A stretch of DNA of 64,000 nt from Variovorax sp. WS11 (GCF_010499245.1 NZ_JAAGOW010000001.1:3100001-3164000), one strand, 5' to 3'. Counted from the stretch's first letter, positions 1-10,271 are shown. Made by a program: numbers and translations. Notes: generated by a model from the sequence alone, not told the origin.

Positions 1-744
1 GACGAGGTCGGGCAGGCGCTCGAAGGCGCGGAACTGCGGCGAGTAGGGGAAGTTGTCCTTCGGGTCCTTCCAGCTGCCGTAGACCAGGTGCAGCAGGAAG
101 TTGGCCGCCATGTAGTTCAGCATCAGCGTCGAGATGATCTCGTTGACGCCCAGCCGGCGCTTGAGCAGCGCCGGGCCCAGCACCCACAGCAGCCCGCCGG
201 CCCCTGCGGCCATGGCCATCAGCGGCAGCCGCAGCGCGGGCGGCCCGATCTCGAAGAAGGACACGGCGGTGGCGCCGATGGCGCCCCAGATCATCTGGCC
301 CTCCAGGCCGAGGTTCCAGAAGCGGGCGCGAAAGGCCATCGCGCCGGCCAGCCCGACCAGGACCATCGGCGCCGCCTGGAACAGCACGGCGCGCAGGTTC
401 TGGCCGTCGAGGAAGGTCTGGACGATGAACTCGTTGGCCAGTTCGGCGGCCGGCACGCCCGCGGCCACCAGGATGACGGCCGAGATCAGCAGCCCCACGC
501 CGATGGCCGCGGCGAGGATGAGCGCCTGCCGGTGCCAGGCCATGTGCTGGCGGATCTCCAGCGCGTAGCGGCGCGCGGCCCAGGGCTGGCGCGCGGCCTT
601 CGGCTCCTCCGTGCCCCCTTCGCCGGTCGAAGGGCCGAAGCCGTCTTCGACCGGCTCGCCCCGAACGGTCGGCGCCGGAGGGCCCGCAACGGCACCGCCG
701 GGCACCATGGCCGGCGCGGACATCGACAACGCAGGCTCAGCCAT
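1..744 (-). CDS. BMP-type nucleoside/purine ABC transporter permease (partial, cut by window edge)
   Basis: This is an inner-membrane permease of the YufP/BmpC type; its C-terminal part lies before base 1. The visible 248 residues open with a hydrophilic leader, then a hydrophobic helix at about residues 75-100 (LILAAAIGVGLLISAVILVA), an F-R-A-R-F-W-N-L-G-L-E-G-Q motif and an N-E-I-I-S-T-L-M-L-N-Y motif, both characteristic of branched-chain/BMP permeases. The ATG at 742-744 overlaps the end of the ATPase gene by 8 bases, so the two are translationally coupled. It forms one operon with the ATPase and binding protein that follow on the right; a second permease would be expected further left, outside the window. 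The leader (residues about 24-48) is partly encoded by an inverted-repeat element (see 623-654). Substrate is inferred from family (nucleosides/nucleobases), supported by the rut genes nearby. Confidence 0.85.
   Translation of the reverse strand, partial: MAEPALSMSAPAMVPGGAVAGPPAPTVRGEPVEDGFGPSTGEGGTEEPKAARQPWAARRYALEIRQHMAWHRQALILAAAIGVGLLISAVILVAAGVPAAELANEFIVQTFLDGQNLRAVLFQAAPMVLVGLAGAMAFRARFWNLGLEGQMIWGAIGATAVSFFEIGPPALRLPLMAMAAGAGGLLWVLGPALLKRRLGVNEIISTLMLNYMAANFLLHLVYGSWKDPKDNFPYSPQFRAFERLPDLV
623..654. repeat. REP-like inverted repeat inside the permease 5' coding region
   Basis: CCGGTCGAAG (623-632) and CTTCGACCGG (645-654) are a perfect 10-bp inverted repeat. The surrounding words (CCCCGAACGG on one side, CCCTTCG on the other) resemble the dispersed CCGTTCG...GTCGAAGG palindromic elements common in Comamonadaceae intergenic DNA. 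Here it is read in frame and encodes a Gly/Pro/Glu-rich stretch between the start codon and the first membrane helix. Confidence 0.55.
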
Positions 745-2257
745 GGTCCACCATCGCCTGGCCGATGGCCTGCCGGTCGGCCGGCTGCGCGAACTCGGCC
801 ACGATGCGGCCGCGCGTCATCACGCCCACGCGGTCGGCCAGCGCCAGCACCTCGTCGAGGTCCTCGCTGATCAGCAGCACGGCCGCCCCGGCATCGCGCG
901 CGGCGCGCAGCCGCGCATGCACGTCGGCGCCGGCGCGCACGTCCAGCCCGCGGCTGGGGCTGTGGGCCAGCACCAGGCGCGGCGACTTGCCGAACTCGCG
1001 CGCCAGCACCAGCTTCTGCGCGTTGCCGCCCGACAGCAGCGCGGCCTTCTGCGCGACCGAGCGCGCGCCCTGCACGTCGAAGGCGGCGACGGCCGCGCGC
1101 GCATCGGCGTCCATCGCCCGGCGCTTCAGGCGCCACGCCGGGCCGTAGCGCCCGCTGTGGACCTGGCCGATGCCGTAGTTCTCGGCCACCGAGAGGCCGC
1201 CCGCCAGCGCGAGGCCGTAGCGGTCGGCCGGGATGGCGGCCAGGCCCAGCGCGCGGCGCGCGGGCGCCGGCGTGCGCAGGAGATCGCCATGGCCTTCGAG
1301 CGCGATCTCGCCTTCGGCATCGTCTGCCATGCCCATGATCGCCCCCGCCAGCTCCCCCTGGCCGTTGCCGCCGACGCCGGCCAGCCCGTAGATCTCGCCG
1401 GCGCGCAGTTCGAGGTCGATGCTGTCGAGCACGCGGCGGCCCTGCAGCGCGGGCGAACGCAGGCCGCGCACCGCGAGCCGCACCGGGCCGGGCGTCGCGC
1501 GTGTCGAACCGGCGGCCGGCGCGGTGATCGATTCGCCGACCGTCAGCCGGACCAGCTCGGCCACCGGCATCTGCTTCGGGTCCACCGTCGCGACCGTGCG
1601 GCCGCCGCGCATCACGGTCACGCGGTCGGCATGGCGTTTGACGTCGGCCATCTTGTGCGTGACCAGCACCACCGCCGCTCCGCGCCGCGCCAGCGCCTGC
1701 ACGGTCGAGAGCAGGCGCTCGGCCTCGCTGTCGGTCAGCACCGCGGTGGGCTCGTCGAGGATCAGGATGCGCGCGCCGGCCAGCAGCACCTTGAGGATCT
1801 CGACGCGCTGCTGCTCGGCCACCGAGAGCCGGTCCACGCGCTGCGCCGGATCGATGTCGAAGCCGAGCGCCTGCGCCTGCTCGCGGATGGCCGCCTCGAT
1901 GCGCCGCAGGCGCTTGCGGTGGCTCTCGAAGCCCTCGGCGGCGGGCGCAGTCAACAGGACGTTCTGCGCCACCGTGAAGGACCGCACCAGCCGGAAATGC
2001 TGGTGGACCATCCCGATGCGGGCCCGGGCCGCGTCGCGCGGTCCGCTGAAGCGCACCGTGTTGTCGTCCACCCGCAGCGTGCCGGCCTCGGCCGCGTAGA
2101 GCCCGGCCGCGATGTTCATCAGCGAGGACTTGCCGGCGCCGTTCTCGCCCAGAAGCGCATGCACCTCGCCCCAGGACGCGCGGAAATGCGCGTCGGTCAA
2201 GGCGGCGAATCCGTCGAAGGACTTGTGGATGCCGGTGAGCTCGAGCGCGGTCTTCAT
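737..2257 (-). CDS. BMP-type nucleoside/sugar ABC transporter ATP-binding protein
   Basis: This 506-residue protein has two tandem ABC domains, the layout of sugar/nucleoside import ATPases such as YufO and RbsA. The first domain has Walker A G-E-N-G-A-G-K-S (about residue 34), a Q-loop with the MVHQHFRLV motif typical of the BMP subfamily, and the D-E-P-T-A-V-L Walker B. In the second domain, starting near residue 255, the Walker A is degenerate (G-V-G-G-N-G-Q), a normal trait of this family, and a G-G-N-A-Q-K signature follows. The start is ATG 2255-2257, which overlaps the binding-protein stop as ATGA; the open frame extends further upstream but only across the binding-protein gene. It powers import by the adjacent permease and BmpA-like protein. 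Confidence 0.9.
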   Translation of the reverse strand: MKTALELTGIHKSFDGFAALTDAHFRASWGEVHALLGENGAGKSSLMNIAAGLYAAEAGTLRVDDNTVRFSGPRDAARARIGMVHQHFRLVRSFTVAQNVLLTAPAAEGFESHRKRLRRIEAAIREQAQALGFDIDPAQRVDRLSVAEQQRVEILKVLLAGARILILDEPTAVLTDSEAERLLSTVQALARRGAAVVLVTHKMADVKRHADRVTVMRGGRTVATVDPKQMPVAELVRLTVGESITAPAAGSTRATPGPVRLAVRGLRSPALQGRRVLDSIDLELRAGEIYGLAGVGGNGQGELAGAIMGMADDAEGEIALEGHGDLLRTPAPARRALGLAAIPADRYGLALAGGLSVAENYGIGQVHSGRYGPAWRLKRRAMDADARAAVAAFDVQGARSVAQKAALLSGGNAQKLVLAREFGKSPRLVLAHSPSRGLDVRAGADVHARLRAARDAGAAVLLISEDLDEVLALADRVGVMTRGRIVAEFAQPADRQAIGQAMVDHG

Positions 2258-3348
2258 TTCTGCGTGACGACGCCTTTGACGAACCAGTCCATCTTCCAGA
2301 GATCCGCGTCCGAGAGCACGGCGCCCTTGGCGACGCGCTCCTTGCCCTCGCGGTCGAGCAGCGGGCCGGCGTAGATCTGCTTGCCCTTGAGCAGCGCCTC
2401 GCGCACGGCGCTGATGGCAGCCGCCTTGTCCTTCGGCACCCCCGGGCCGAAGCCGGCGATGTCGGTGCCGCCCGCGCTCATCGGGATGAAGGCGCCGTAG
2501 GGTGCGGGCTTCCAGTTGCCGGCCATGATCTTCTTGAGCTCGGGCGTGAGGAACTTGTCCCACACCCAGACCGAGGAGCACAGCGTGGCCTTGGGCGCGA
2601 ACTGCCGCAGGTCGCGGTGGTGGCCGGTGCCATAGACGCCGCGCTCCTGCGCCACGATCTGCGGCGTCGGGCTGTCGACGTGCTGGCCGATCACGTCGGC
2701 GCCCTGGTCGATCAGCGCCGCGGCGGCCGCGCGTTCCTTGACCGGGTCGTTCCACGCGCCGGTGTAGATCACGTTGACCGTCGCGTTCGGGTTCATCTTC
2801 TGCGCACCCAGCGCGAAGGCGTTGATGGTCCAGTTGACCACGCCGAAGGGATTGGCCGCGACGAAGCCGAGCTTGCCGCTCTTCGAGGCCGCGCCGGCCG
2901 CCATGCCGCACAGGTACTGGCTCTCGTAGGTGCGGCCGTAGAAGGACTCGAGGTTGGCGCCGTTGCTGGTGCCCGAGCCGTTGAGGAAGGCCACGTCCGG
3001 GTACTTGGCCGCCAGCTCCTTGAAGCTGTCCGAATAGCCGAAGGCGGTGCCGATGATGATGTTGGCGCCGCGCTGGATGAACTTCTCGGCGGCGGGCTTG
3101 ATGGCCGAGGCGTCCTCCGGCACGTTCTCGACGAACTGGATCTTCTCGCCGGTCTCCTTCTCGACCTTGATGCGCGCCTCGTCGAAGGCCTGGGTCCAGC
3201 CGCCGTCGTTCTTGGGCCCGAAGTACAGCATCGCGATCTTGGGCTTGCCCTTGAGCGTGAAGCCGTCGGCGGCCAGCGCCGGGGCGACCAGCGCGGCACC
3301 CGCCACGAGCGCCGCGACCGCGCAGGGAATCGATTTGCTACGCAACAT
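2254..3348 (-). CDS. BMP family ABC transporter substrate-binding protein
   Basis: This is a periplasmic binding protein of the BmpA/PnrA (Med) family, which binds purine or other nucleosides. It has a clear signal peptide (VAALVAGAALVAPALAA) followed by mature sequence with the motifs G-P-K-N-D-G-G-W-T-Q-A-F-D-E and I-I-I-G-T-A-F-G-Y-S-D and the G-R-T-Y-E-S-Q-Y-L-C-G-M-A-A-G segment typical of the family. The ATG at 3348 is preceded by AAAGG; a GTG one codon further upstream (3351) is equally possible. The start lies within the last codons of the VOC gene (11-14 base overlap), and the stop overlaps the ATPase start, so VOC, binding protein, ATPase and permease form one tightly coupled operon. 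Confidence 0.9.
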   Translation of the reverse strand: MLRSKSIPCAVAALVAGAALVAPALAADGFTLKGKPKIAMLYFGPKNDGGWTQAFDEARIKVEKETGEKIQFVENVPEDASAIKPAAEKFIQRGANIIIGTAFGYSDSFKELAAKYPDVAFLNGSGTSNGANLESFYGRTYESQYLCGMAAGAASKSGKLGFVAANPFGVVNWTINAFALGAQKMNPNATVNVIYTGAWNDPVKERAAAAALIDQGADVIGQHVDSPTPQIVAQERGVYGTGHHRDLRQFAPKATLCSSVWVWDKFLTPELKKIMAGNWKPAPYGAFIPMSAGGTDIAGFGPGVPKDKAAAISAVREALLKGKQIYAGPLLDREGKERVAKGAVLSDADLWKMDWFVKGVVTQK

Positions 3349-3751
3349 CACTCGGACCTTTCATCATGAAATTGATACGGAACACATTGCCCTCGGGGTC
3401 GAGCAGCACCGATTGGTACCAGTGGTAGTAGGTGAGGTAAGGGGCCTTGACCAGCGTCGCGCCGGCCGCGACGGCGAGCGGCACCCTGCGGTCGACCTCC
3501 TCCTGCGAATCGACGTCGATGTTCAGCAGGAACTTGACGCCGCGCGTGTCGGAGAACTCGGCCAGCTGCAGCAGCGCGTAGGCATCGAGTGCGTTGAAGC
3601 CCAGGCTCGACTTGCCGGTGTCCAGGCCGCGGAAGATCGGCGAGCGGATGGCCTCGATCTCGGGAAAGCCGAACACGCGCTGGTAGAAGCCGCTGAGCGC
3701 GACCACGTCCTTCGCGAAGACGTTGACGTAGGAGAGATGCGCCATGTTCAT
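3338..3751 (-). CDS. VOC family (glyoxalase/dioxygenase fold) protein
   Basis: This 137-residue single-module vicinal-oxygen-chelate protein has the opening strand M-A-H-L-S-Y-V-N-V-F-A-K-D, the helix V-A-L-S-G-F-Y-Q-R-V-F-G-F and the closing motif L-L-D-P-E-G-N-V-F-R-I-N. The last is the usual metal-binding/dimer strand region (E followed by N-x-F-x-I). The natural substrate cannot be read from sequence. It lies between a 2OG oxygenase gene (51 bases upstream on the same strand) and the BMP transporter, overlapping the latter, so it probably acts on the same compound that this operon imports or oxidises. Confidence 0.8.
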   Translation of the reverse strand: MNMAHLSYVNVFAKDVVALSGFYQRVFGFPEIEAIRSPIFRGLDTGKSSLGFNALDAYALLQLAEFSDTRGVKFLLNIDVDSQEEVDRRVPLAVAAGATLVKAPYLTYYHWYQSVLLDPEGNVFRINFMMKGPSDVA

Positions 3752-3802
3752 TGGACTCCGCGCTGCGCGCTGCGGTATTCGCCTTGGGAGCGGCCCGGCG
3801 GC

Positions 3803-4804
3803 TCAGGCCGTCGCTTTCGTGCCGCCGAAGGTCGTCTGCTTGAGGAACTTCGACTTCAGGTGATCGCCCGAGGAGACCGGCGCGTACTTGGGCTTCTCGC
3901 CCGGTGCGAGGCAGCTCGGCAGGCACTCGACCATCGCGTCGTAGTTGGGCTGGTGGAAGAACACCAGCGACTGGCGCCGGTTGGTGCTCGCCGCATCGGG
4001 CGGCGGGTTGACCACGCGATGCAGCGTCGACACCCACAGGTCGTTGGTCCACTGCATCATCAGGTCGGCGATGTTCACCACCAGGCCGCCCTCGACCATC
4101 GGCACATCCACCCACTGGCCGGCCTTGTTGAAGACTTGCAGCCCCTTGTCGTCGGGCAGCACCACGGTGAGGCTGCCGTAGTCGCTGTGGGCGCCGGCGC
4201 GCAGCTGGCCCGGCAGCGCGGCCTCGATCTGCGGCGGGTAGCTCAGCACGCGGAACATGCTGATGTGCCGGTCGATCTTGTCGTCGAAGAAGGTCTCGGG
4301 CAGCGCGAGTGCGAGCGCGAAGATGCGCATCAGCGAGCGCGAGAGATCGCTCATGGCTTCGAAGTAGCCGTCGAAGGCCGGCTGGAAGTCCGGCAGCGCG
4401 GGCCACACGTTGGGCTCGAAATGCGGGCCGGCCGCTTCGCCCCGGTGGTACTCGTCCTCGGGCACCTTCGAGGGACCGATCGAGAAGGACTCCTTGAGGT
4501 CGCCCGGCGCCGCTTCCTCCAGGCTGTACGACAGCCCCTCCTCGCCCACCGCGCTGTAGCCGCGCACGGCGTCGTCGCGCGGGCGGTCGACCTTGCGCTT
4601 CTCGGCCAGCGGCAGCTCGAAGAAGCGGCGCGAGGCCGCGCAGACGCGCGCGACGAGTTCCGGTGCGATGCCGTGGTTCGTGATGACCAGGAAGCCGATG
4701 CTGCGGCAGGCCTCGTCGACCTGGCGCGCCACCTCGGCCTTGCCTTCGGCCGTCCCCGCAAAGTACGGGGCGAGATCGATGATCGGAACGGACAGCAGGG
4801 TCAT
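3803..4804 (-). CDS. 2-oxoglutarate/Fe(II) oxygenase, isopenicillin-N-synthase-like
   Basis: This 333-residue protein has a DIOX_N domain (V-P-I-I-D-L at the start, F-L-V-I-T-N-H-G near residue 40) followed by the double-stranded beta-helix. The iron ligands are visible as H206-S-D208 and H262, and the 2OG-binding R277-Q-S279. Known members hydroxylate or desaturate small molecules, including plant hormones, antibiotics and thymine (thymine-7-hydroxylase). The ATG at 4804 follows a GAAGGATTG ribosome-binding site; the longer open frame upstream crosses the regulatory region. The gene heads the VOC-BMP transporter operon, is divergent from rutR, and has a RutR-like box about 80 bases upstream. 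This makes a pyrimidine (for example thymine) or other nucleobase a plausible substrate; that last step is inference. Confidence 0.85.
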   Translation of the reverse strand: MTLLSVPIIDLAPYFAGTAEGKAEVARQVDEACRSIGFLVITNHGIAPELVARVCAASRRFFELPLAEKRKVDRPRDDAVRGYSAVGEEGLSYSLEEAAPGDLKESFSIGPSKVPEDEYHRGEAAGPHFEPNVWPALPDFQPAFDGYFEAMSDLSRSLMRIFALALALPETFFDDKIDRHISMFRVLSYPPQIEAALPGQLRAGAHSDYGSLTVVLPDDKGLQVFNKAGQWVDVPMVEGGLVVNIADLMMQWTNDLWVSTLHRVVNPPPDAASTNRRQSLVFFHQPNYDAMVECLPSCLAPGEKPKYAPVSSGDHLKSKFLKQTTFGGTKATA

Positions 4805-4885
4805 GCTTTCAATCCTTCGGTGACGGTGGATTCGAGCCGGTGCGCGCGGCTCGCCGGTGTCATCGCCATGCAACGTCCATGCCAG

Positions 4886-4903
4886 TTGGACCAAATGGAC
4901 AAA
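4886..4903. promoter_or_regulatory. Imperfect RutR-like operator in the oxygenase/rutR divergent region
   Basis: TTGGACCA-AA-TGGACAAA: the left half is identical to the perfect palindrome upstream of rutA (10135-10152) and the right half differs from TGGTCCAA at positions 4, 5 and 7. The known E. coli RutR site is close to TTGACCA-NN-TGGTCAA. Placed between the oxygenase start (4804) and rutR start (5058), it could serve both autoregulation and control of the transport operon. Confidence 0.6.
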
Positions 4904-5057
4904 TGCCGTTTCCCGCCGCGGCGTGGTGCGTGCGCGGCGCAGAGCGCGGCGAATGCGTGCGCGCGCGTGTTGCCGTGGTGCGTACCATCGCCGGTATGGC
5001 TCGTGCATGCGGACGCGCCGAGAGAAGGAAAATTCCACCGGAGAGAGAGCCGCCCTC

Positions 5058-5777
5058 ATGCCCAAGACACGCAGCAAGACGCCGTCCAAGCCGATCCTCG
5101 AAGCGCCCGCGCTCAAGCGCGTGCATGCCAAGCGCGCGCCCGCCGCGCGCAGCGCCACCGCGGTGAGCCGCCGGCTGCGCCAGATCGAGGACAAGCGCGC
5201 GGCGATCCTGCGCGCGGCGCTGGGCCTGTTCTCGCGCTACGGCCTGCACGGCACCAGCGTCGACCAGGTGGCGGCGCGCGCCGATGTCTCGAAGAGCAAC
5301 CTGCTCTACTACTTCGCCAACAAGGAGGAGCTGTACGTCAGCGCGCTGCGCGAGCTGCTCGCGGTGTGGCTGGAGCCGCTGCGCGGCTTCAGCGCCGAGC
5401 AGGATCCGCGGCAGGCGATCGGCGACTACATCCGGCGCAAGCTGCTGATCTCGCGCGACCAGCCCGATGCCTCGCGGCTGTTCTGCCTGGAGATGATCCA
5501 GGGCGCGCCGCTGCTGCGCGACGAGCTCGATCGCGAGCTGCGCGACCTGGTGACGCGCAAGTCGGAGGTGATCCGCGCCTGGGTCGCGGCCGGCAAGCTC
5601 GCGCCGGTCGATCCGCACCACCTGATCTTCGCGCTGTGGGCCACCACCCAGCACTACGCCGATTTCGGTGTGCAGGTGCAGGCCATCACCGGCCGCACGC
5701 TGGAGGACCCGGAGTTCTTCGAAGAGACGGTGGCCAACGTGCAGCGCATCGTGCTCGACGGCATCGTCGCGCACTGA
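5058..5777 (+). CDS. rutR: RutR, TetR-family regulator of pyrimidine utilisation
   Basis: This 239-residue TetR-family regulator has a basic, Ala/Pro/Lys-rich N-terminal extension (about 40 residues, longer than in E. coli). The helix-turn-helix spans about residues 50-95 (A-A-L-G-L-F-S-R-Y-G-L-H-G-T-S ... S-K-S-N-L-L-Y-Y-F), the Y-Y-F at the recognition helix being typical of RutR. The C-terminal half contains the RutR ligand-domain words D-Q-P-D-A-S-R-L-F-C-L-E and W-A-T-T-Q-H-Y-A-D-F, the second being the uracil-pocket region known from RutR. Uracil binding relieves repression in the characterised protein. The gene converges on rutF and diverges from the oxygenase operon; candidate operators flank both target operons. 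Confidence 0.93.
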   Translation: MPKTRSKTPSKPILEAPALKRVHAKRAPAARSATAVSRRLRQIEDKRAAILRAALGLFSRYGLHGTSVDQVAARADVSKSNLLYYFANKEELYVSALRELLAVWLEPLRGFSAEQDPRQAIGDYIRRKLLISRDQPDASRLFCLEMIQGAPLLRDELDRELRDLVTRKSEVIRAWVAAGKLAPVDPHHLIFALWATTQHYADFGVQVQAITGRTLEDPEFFEETVANVQRIVLDGIVAH

Positions 5778-5796
5778 GCGCGCTGCGCGCTCAGTG
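5772..5796. terminator. Hairpin spanning the rutR and rutF stop codons
   Basis: CACTGAGCGCG (5772-5782), a CTG loop, then CGCGCTCAGTG (5786-5796) is a perfect 11-bp stem. It contains the rutR TGA (5775-5777) on the plus strand and the rutF TGA (5791-5793) on the minus strand. There is no U-tract on either side, so it may act as a bidirectional terminator or 3'-end protector rather than a classic intrinsic terminator. Confidence 0.55.
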
Positions 5797-6285
5797 AGGC
5801 GCCGTGACGATGTCGTGATAGCGGCGATCGAAGTAGATGAGGCCGTGCGCGGTGCCGCCGATCGCGATGGCCACCGCCTCGCAGAACAGCACGTCGTGCG
5901 TGCCCACGCGCGTCACGTGCGACACGCGGCAGTCGAAGGAGACGGCCGCGTCCTCGAGCACCGGCGCGCCGGTGAGCTTGCGCTGCCAGCGGCCGGCAGC
6001 GAAGCGTTCCTCCATCGGCGTCTTGCCGCCGAACAGGCCTGAGAGCGCCTGCTGCCCCGGCGCCAGCGCGTTCACGCAGAGCACGCCGTTGGCCCGGAAG
6101 GCCGGGTAGACCGAGGCCGAGCGGTTCAGGCAGACCAGGAGCGTCGGCGGCTCGTCGGTCACGCTGCACACCGCCGATGCGGTGAAGCCGGCGCGCCCGC
6201 CGGGGCCGTCGGTGGTGATGACATGGACGGCCGCGCCGAGGCGCGCCATCGCATCGCGGTAGTCGCCCTTGGGTACGGTGTTCAT
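5791..6285 (-). CDS. rutF: RutF, NADH:flavin oxidoreductase of the Rut pathway
   Basis: This is a 164-residue flavin reductase of the FlaRed fold that supplies reduced FMN to the RutA monooxygenase. It opens with the family motif [32 protein letters not shown] region, then [21 protein letters not shown] (FMN contact) and ends with [12 protein letters not shown]. The ATG at 6285 is chosen because the start matches the family; the frame is open upstream into rutE. It is the last gene of rutABCDEF and its stop lies in a hairpin shared with convergent rutR. Confidence 0.93.
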   Translation of the reverse strand: MNTVPKGDYRDAMARLGAAVHVITTDGPGGRAGFTASAVCSVTDEPPTLLVCLNRSASVYPAFRANGVLCVNALAPGQQALSGLFGGKTPMEERFAAGRWQRKLTGAPVLEDAAVSFDCRVSHVTRVGTHDVLFCEAVAIAIGGTAHGLIYFDRRYHDIVTAPH

Positions 6286-6301
6286 GGCGTCGGCGCTTTC
6301 C

Positions 6302-6892
6302 TCAGGCGAGCGCGCAGGCTTCGGCGAAGTCCAGGCGCGGCAGGCGGCCGAACAGCTGCGCGTCGTCGCCGTGGCCGAGGTTGATGAGGAAGTTGGCGGT
6401 CCAGGGGGTGCCGGAGAAGAAGGCGGCGTCGACCTTCGCCTTGTCGAAGCCGGACATCGGCCCCGCATCCAGCCCCAGCGCGCGCGCGGCGAGCAGCAGG
6501 TAGGCGGCCTGCAGCGTGGCGTTGCGAAACGCGGTCTCGCGCGCGGCCTCGAGGCTGCCGGTGAACCAGCTTCGGGCGTCGGCGTGCGGGAACAGGCGGG
6601 GCAGCTTGTCGTAGAAGACGCTGTCCCAGGCCGCGATTACCGTGACCGGCGCGGCCAGGGTCTTGGCCAGGTTGCCCTTGGACAGGGCCGGCGCCAGGCG
6701 CTGCTTGCCTTCGGGCGTGCGCACGAAGACGAAGCGGCCGGGCGAGCAGTTGGCCGAGGTCGGCCCGGAGCGCGCGAGCGCGTAGAGCTGTTCGAGCAGG
6801 GCGTCGGTGATCGGCTCGGGCCGCCAGCCGTTGTGCGAGCGAGCGTCGGTGAAAAGCAGCGCCAGGGCGGCGCTGTCCAGGGCGGGTTTCAT
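6302..6892 (-). CDS. rutE: RutE, malonic semialdehyde reductase
   Basis: A 196-residue nitroreductase-fold protein. In the Rut pathway it reduces malonic semialdehyde to 3-hydroxypropionate. Characteristic stretches include R-S-H-N-G-W and [15 protein letters not shown] near residues 18-55 (FMN/NAD(P)H site), A-A-W-D-S-V-F-Y and [11 protein letters not shown]. The start ATG (6892) overlaps the rutD stop as ATGA, showing translational coupling, and rutF follows after 16 bases. Confidence 0.93.
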   Translation of the reverse strand: MKPALDSAALALLFTDARSHNGWRPEPITDALLEQLYALARSGPTSANCSPGRFVFVRTPEGKQRLAPALSKGNLAKTLAAPVTVIAAWDSVFYDKLPRLFPHADARSWFTGSLEAARETAFRNATLQAAYLLLAARALGLDAGPMSGFDKAKVDAAFFSGTPWTANFLINLGHGDDAQLFGRLPRLDFAEACALA

Positions 6893-7689
6893 GCGGGAAC
6901 TCCAGGTGCGCCCACCCGCGCGAGGAAGGCGAGCAGGCGGCGGTTGAAGGCGGCGGCCTCCGTCACGCTGTGCGCGTGGCCGCCGTGGGGCATGCGATCG
7001 AGCGAGGCCTGCGGCAGGCCCTCGGCCAGGCGCTGCGAGCAGGTCCAGGGGACGAGCACGTCGTCTTCGGCGCTGGCGACGAGCGCGGGCGCAGTGATCT
7101 GCCCGAGACGCGCATCGACATCGAAGGCGCGCAGCGCGCCGATGCGTGCGCGCAGGTTGGCTTCGCCGGGGAAATGCGCGAGTGCGTGCTCGACCTCGGC
7201 GGCCACGCGCTGCGCGTTGTGGTCGCACCAGGCGGCGGGGTAGAGGAAGATGGGTTGCGCTTCCACGTAGGCGCGCGGGCCGCAGGCGCCGAGCAGCGCG
7301 AGGCGCGCCTCGAAGCAGCGCGCCGAATGCGGGTTGGGCCGCGACCAGGCGTTGACGAGCACCAGGCTGGCCACGCGCGCGGGCGCATCGAGCGCGAGCT
7401 GCAGCCCGACCAGGCCGCCGAGCGCGTGGCCCACCAGGTGGCAGCGCGGCGTCGATGTGGCGTCCATGACCTCGAGCACGTCGCGCGCCATCTCGGCGAT
7501 GGTGTAGCCGGCCGGCAGGTCCGCGGGGCTGCGGCCGGTGCCGCGGTGGTCGTAGGCGATCACGCGGTGCCCGGCTTCGACCAGCGCGGCGAGCTGCGGC
7601 GACCAGAAGCCCGCCGAGCCGCCCAGGCCCGGGCTCAGCAGCACGGCATCGCCTTCGGCTGGGCCATGCAGCTCGTGGTGCAGCGGCAT
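6889..7689 (-). CDS. rutD: RutD, probable aminoacrylate hydrolase
   Basis: A 266-residue alpha/beta-hydrolase. RutD speeds hydrolysis of aminoacrylate or carbamate intermediates. The oxyanion region is L-S-P-G-L-G-G-S and the elbow is G-H-A-L-G-G, with Ala where typical hydrolases have the Ser nucleophile. E. coli RutD has the same G-H-A-L-G, so this is a family trait rather than a defect. The Asp region E-D-D-V-L-V-P and the terminal P-H-G-G-H-A are conserved, as are [12 protein letters not shown] and N-A-W-S-R-P-N-P-H. It starts two bases after the rutC stop and overlaps rutE. Confidence 0.93.
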   Translation of the reverse strand: MPLHHELHGPAEGDAVLLSPGLGGSAGFWSPQLAALVEAGHRVIAYDHRGTGRSPADLPAGYTIAEMARDVLEVMDATSTPRCHLVGHALGGLVGLQLALDAPARVASLVLVNAWSRPNPHSARCFEARLALLGACGPRAYVEAQPIFLYPAAWCDHNAQRVAAEVEHALAHFPGEANLRARIGALRAFDVDARLGQITAPALVASAEDDVLVPWTCSQRLAEGLPQASLDRMPHGGHAHSVTEAAAFNRRLLAFLARVGAPGVPA

Positions 7690-7691
7690 GC

Positions 7692-8084
7692 TCAGGCCTT
7701 GTTGCCGACGTGCGCGATCGAGGCGATCTCGACCAGCGCATCGGGCTTCACCAGCCCGCACTGGATGCAGTAGCGCGCCGGCTTGGTGCCGGGGAAGAAC
7801 TCGGCATAGACCGCGTTGATCTTCGCGTAGTCGGCCCAGTCCTTGATCATGATCATGTTGAAGGTCACGTCGTCCATGGTGCCGCCGGCGGCCTCGACCA
7901 CGCCCTGGATGGTGGCGAGCACGTGGCGCGCCTGCGCGCTCGCGTCGCCGACGTGGACCACGTTGTTGTCCTTGTCGAAGGGCAGGGTGCCCGACACGTA
8001 GAGCACGCCGTCGGCCAGCGTGCCGGGGACGTAGGGGGCGAGCGGCACGCCGGTGCCGGGCGGGATGATGGCTTGCTTGGGCAT
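7692..8084 (-). CDS. rutC: RutC, 3-aminoacrylate deaminase (RidA family)
   Basis: A 130-residue RidA/YjgF-family protein that deaminates the reactive aminoacrylate released from peroxyureidoacrylate. The sequence has the trimer-core motifs Y-V-S-G-T-L-P-F-D, the [11 protein letters not shown] strand and the C-terminal [14 protein letters not shown] block with the substrate-binding Arg (R103-like) and the following Cys typical of RutC. It has a normal family length and lies between rutB (27-base gap) and rutD (2-base gap). Confidence 0.93.
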   Translation of the reverse strand: MPKQAIIPPGTGVPLAPYVPGTLADGVLYVSGTLPFDKDNNVVHVGDASAQARHVLATIQGVVEAAGGTMDDVTFNMIMIKDWADYAKINAVYAEFFPGTKPARYCIQCGLVKPDALVEIASIAHVGNKA

Positions 8085-8111
8085 GGTTCGATGTCCGGTG
8101 GGAGTGATGAA

Positions 8112-8900
<789 letters not shown>

Positions 8901-8915
8901 GGCCGTCCTTGTCGA

Positions 8916-10028
<1,113 letters not shown>

Positions 10029-10134
10029 GCGTTGCGCTCCGGGGCTAGAGAGGGGTGGCGATTGCTATGCATACACCGTGCCATTCCTCTAAGTCCTTTG
10101 AAATCAACAACTTGCACTCCGGCCCTGCTTATGT

Positions 10135-10152
10135 TTGGACCAAATGGTCCAA
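10135..10152. promoter_or_regulatory. RutR operator upstream of rutA
   Basis: TTGGACCA-AA-TGGTCCAA is a perfect 8-bp inverted repeat with a 2-base spacer, close to the established E. coli RutR consensus TTGACCA-NN-TGGTCAA but with one extra G/C pair per arm. It sits in the 243-base divergent space between rutA and the NTF2-like gene at 10272, so it may control both. Confidence 0.75.
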
Positions 10153-10271
10153 TTTGGAGCGTTTGGTCGGACGGATCGCGATTGGCTTTGGTGCAACAGC
10201 GTCGCGCTTGTGCGTCGCAACCGGCCGCCCGACCCCGCACAATCTCCGTCACTCCCCGTGTTTCTTCCGCC

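Noticed and set aside
4805..5194. N-terminal extension of the 2OG oxygenase frame
   Set aside because: The extension is Arg-rich, crosses the putative RutR box and enters rutR; the ATG at 4804 with a ribosome site matches the family start.
6889..7689. RutD lacking the Ser nucleophile (G-H-A-L-G-G) as a sign of inactivation
   Set aside because: E. coli RutD has the same Ala, so this is a normal feature of the family.
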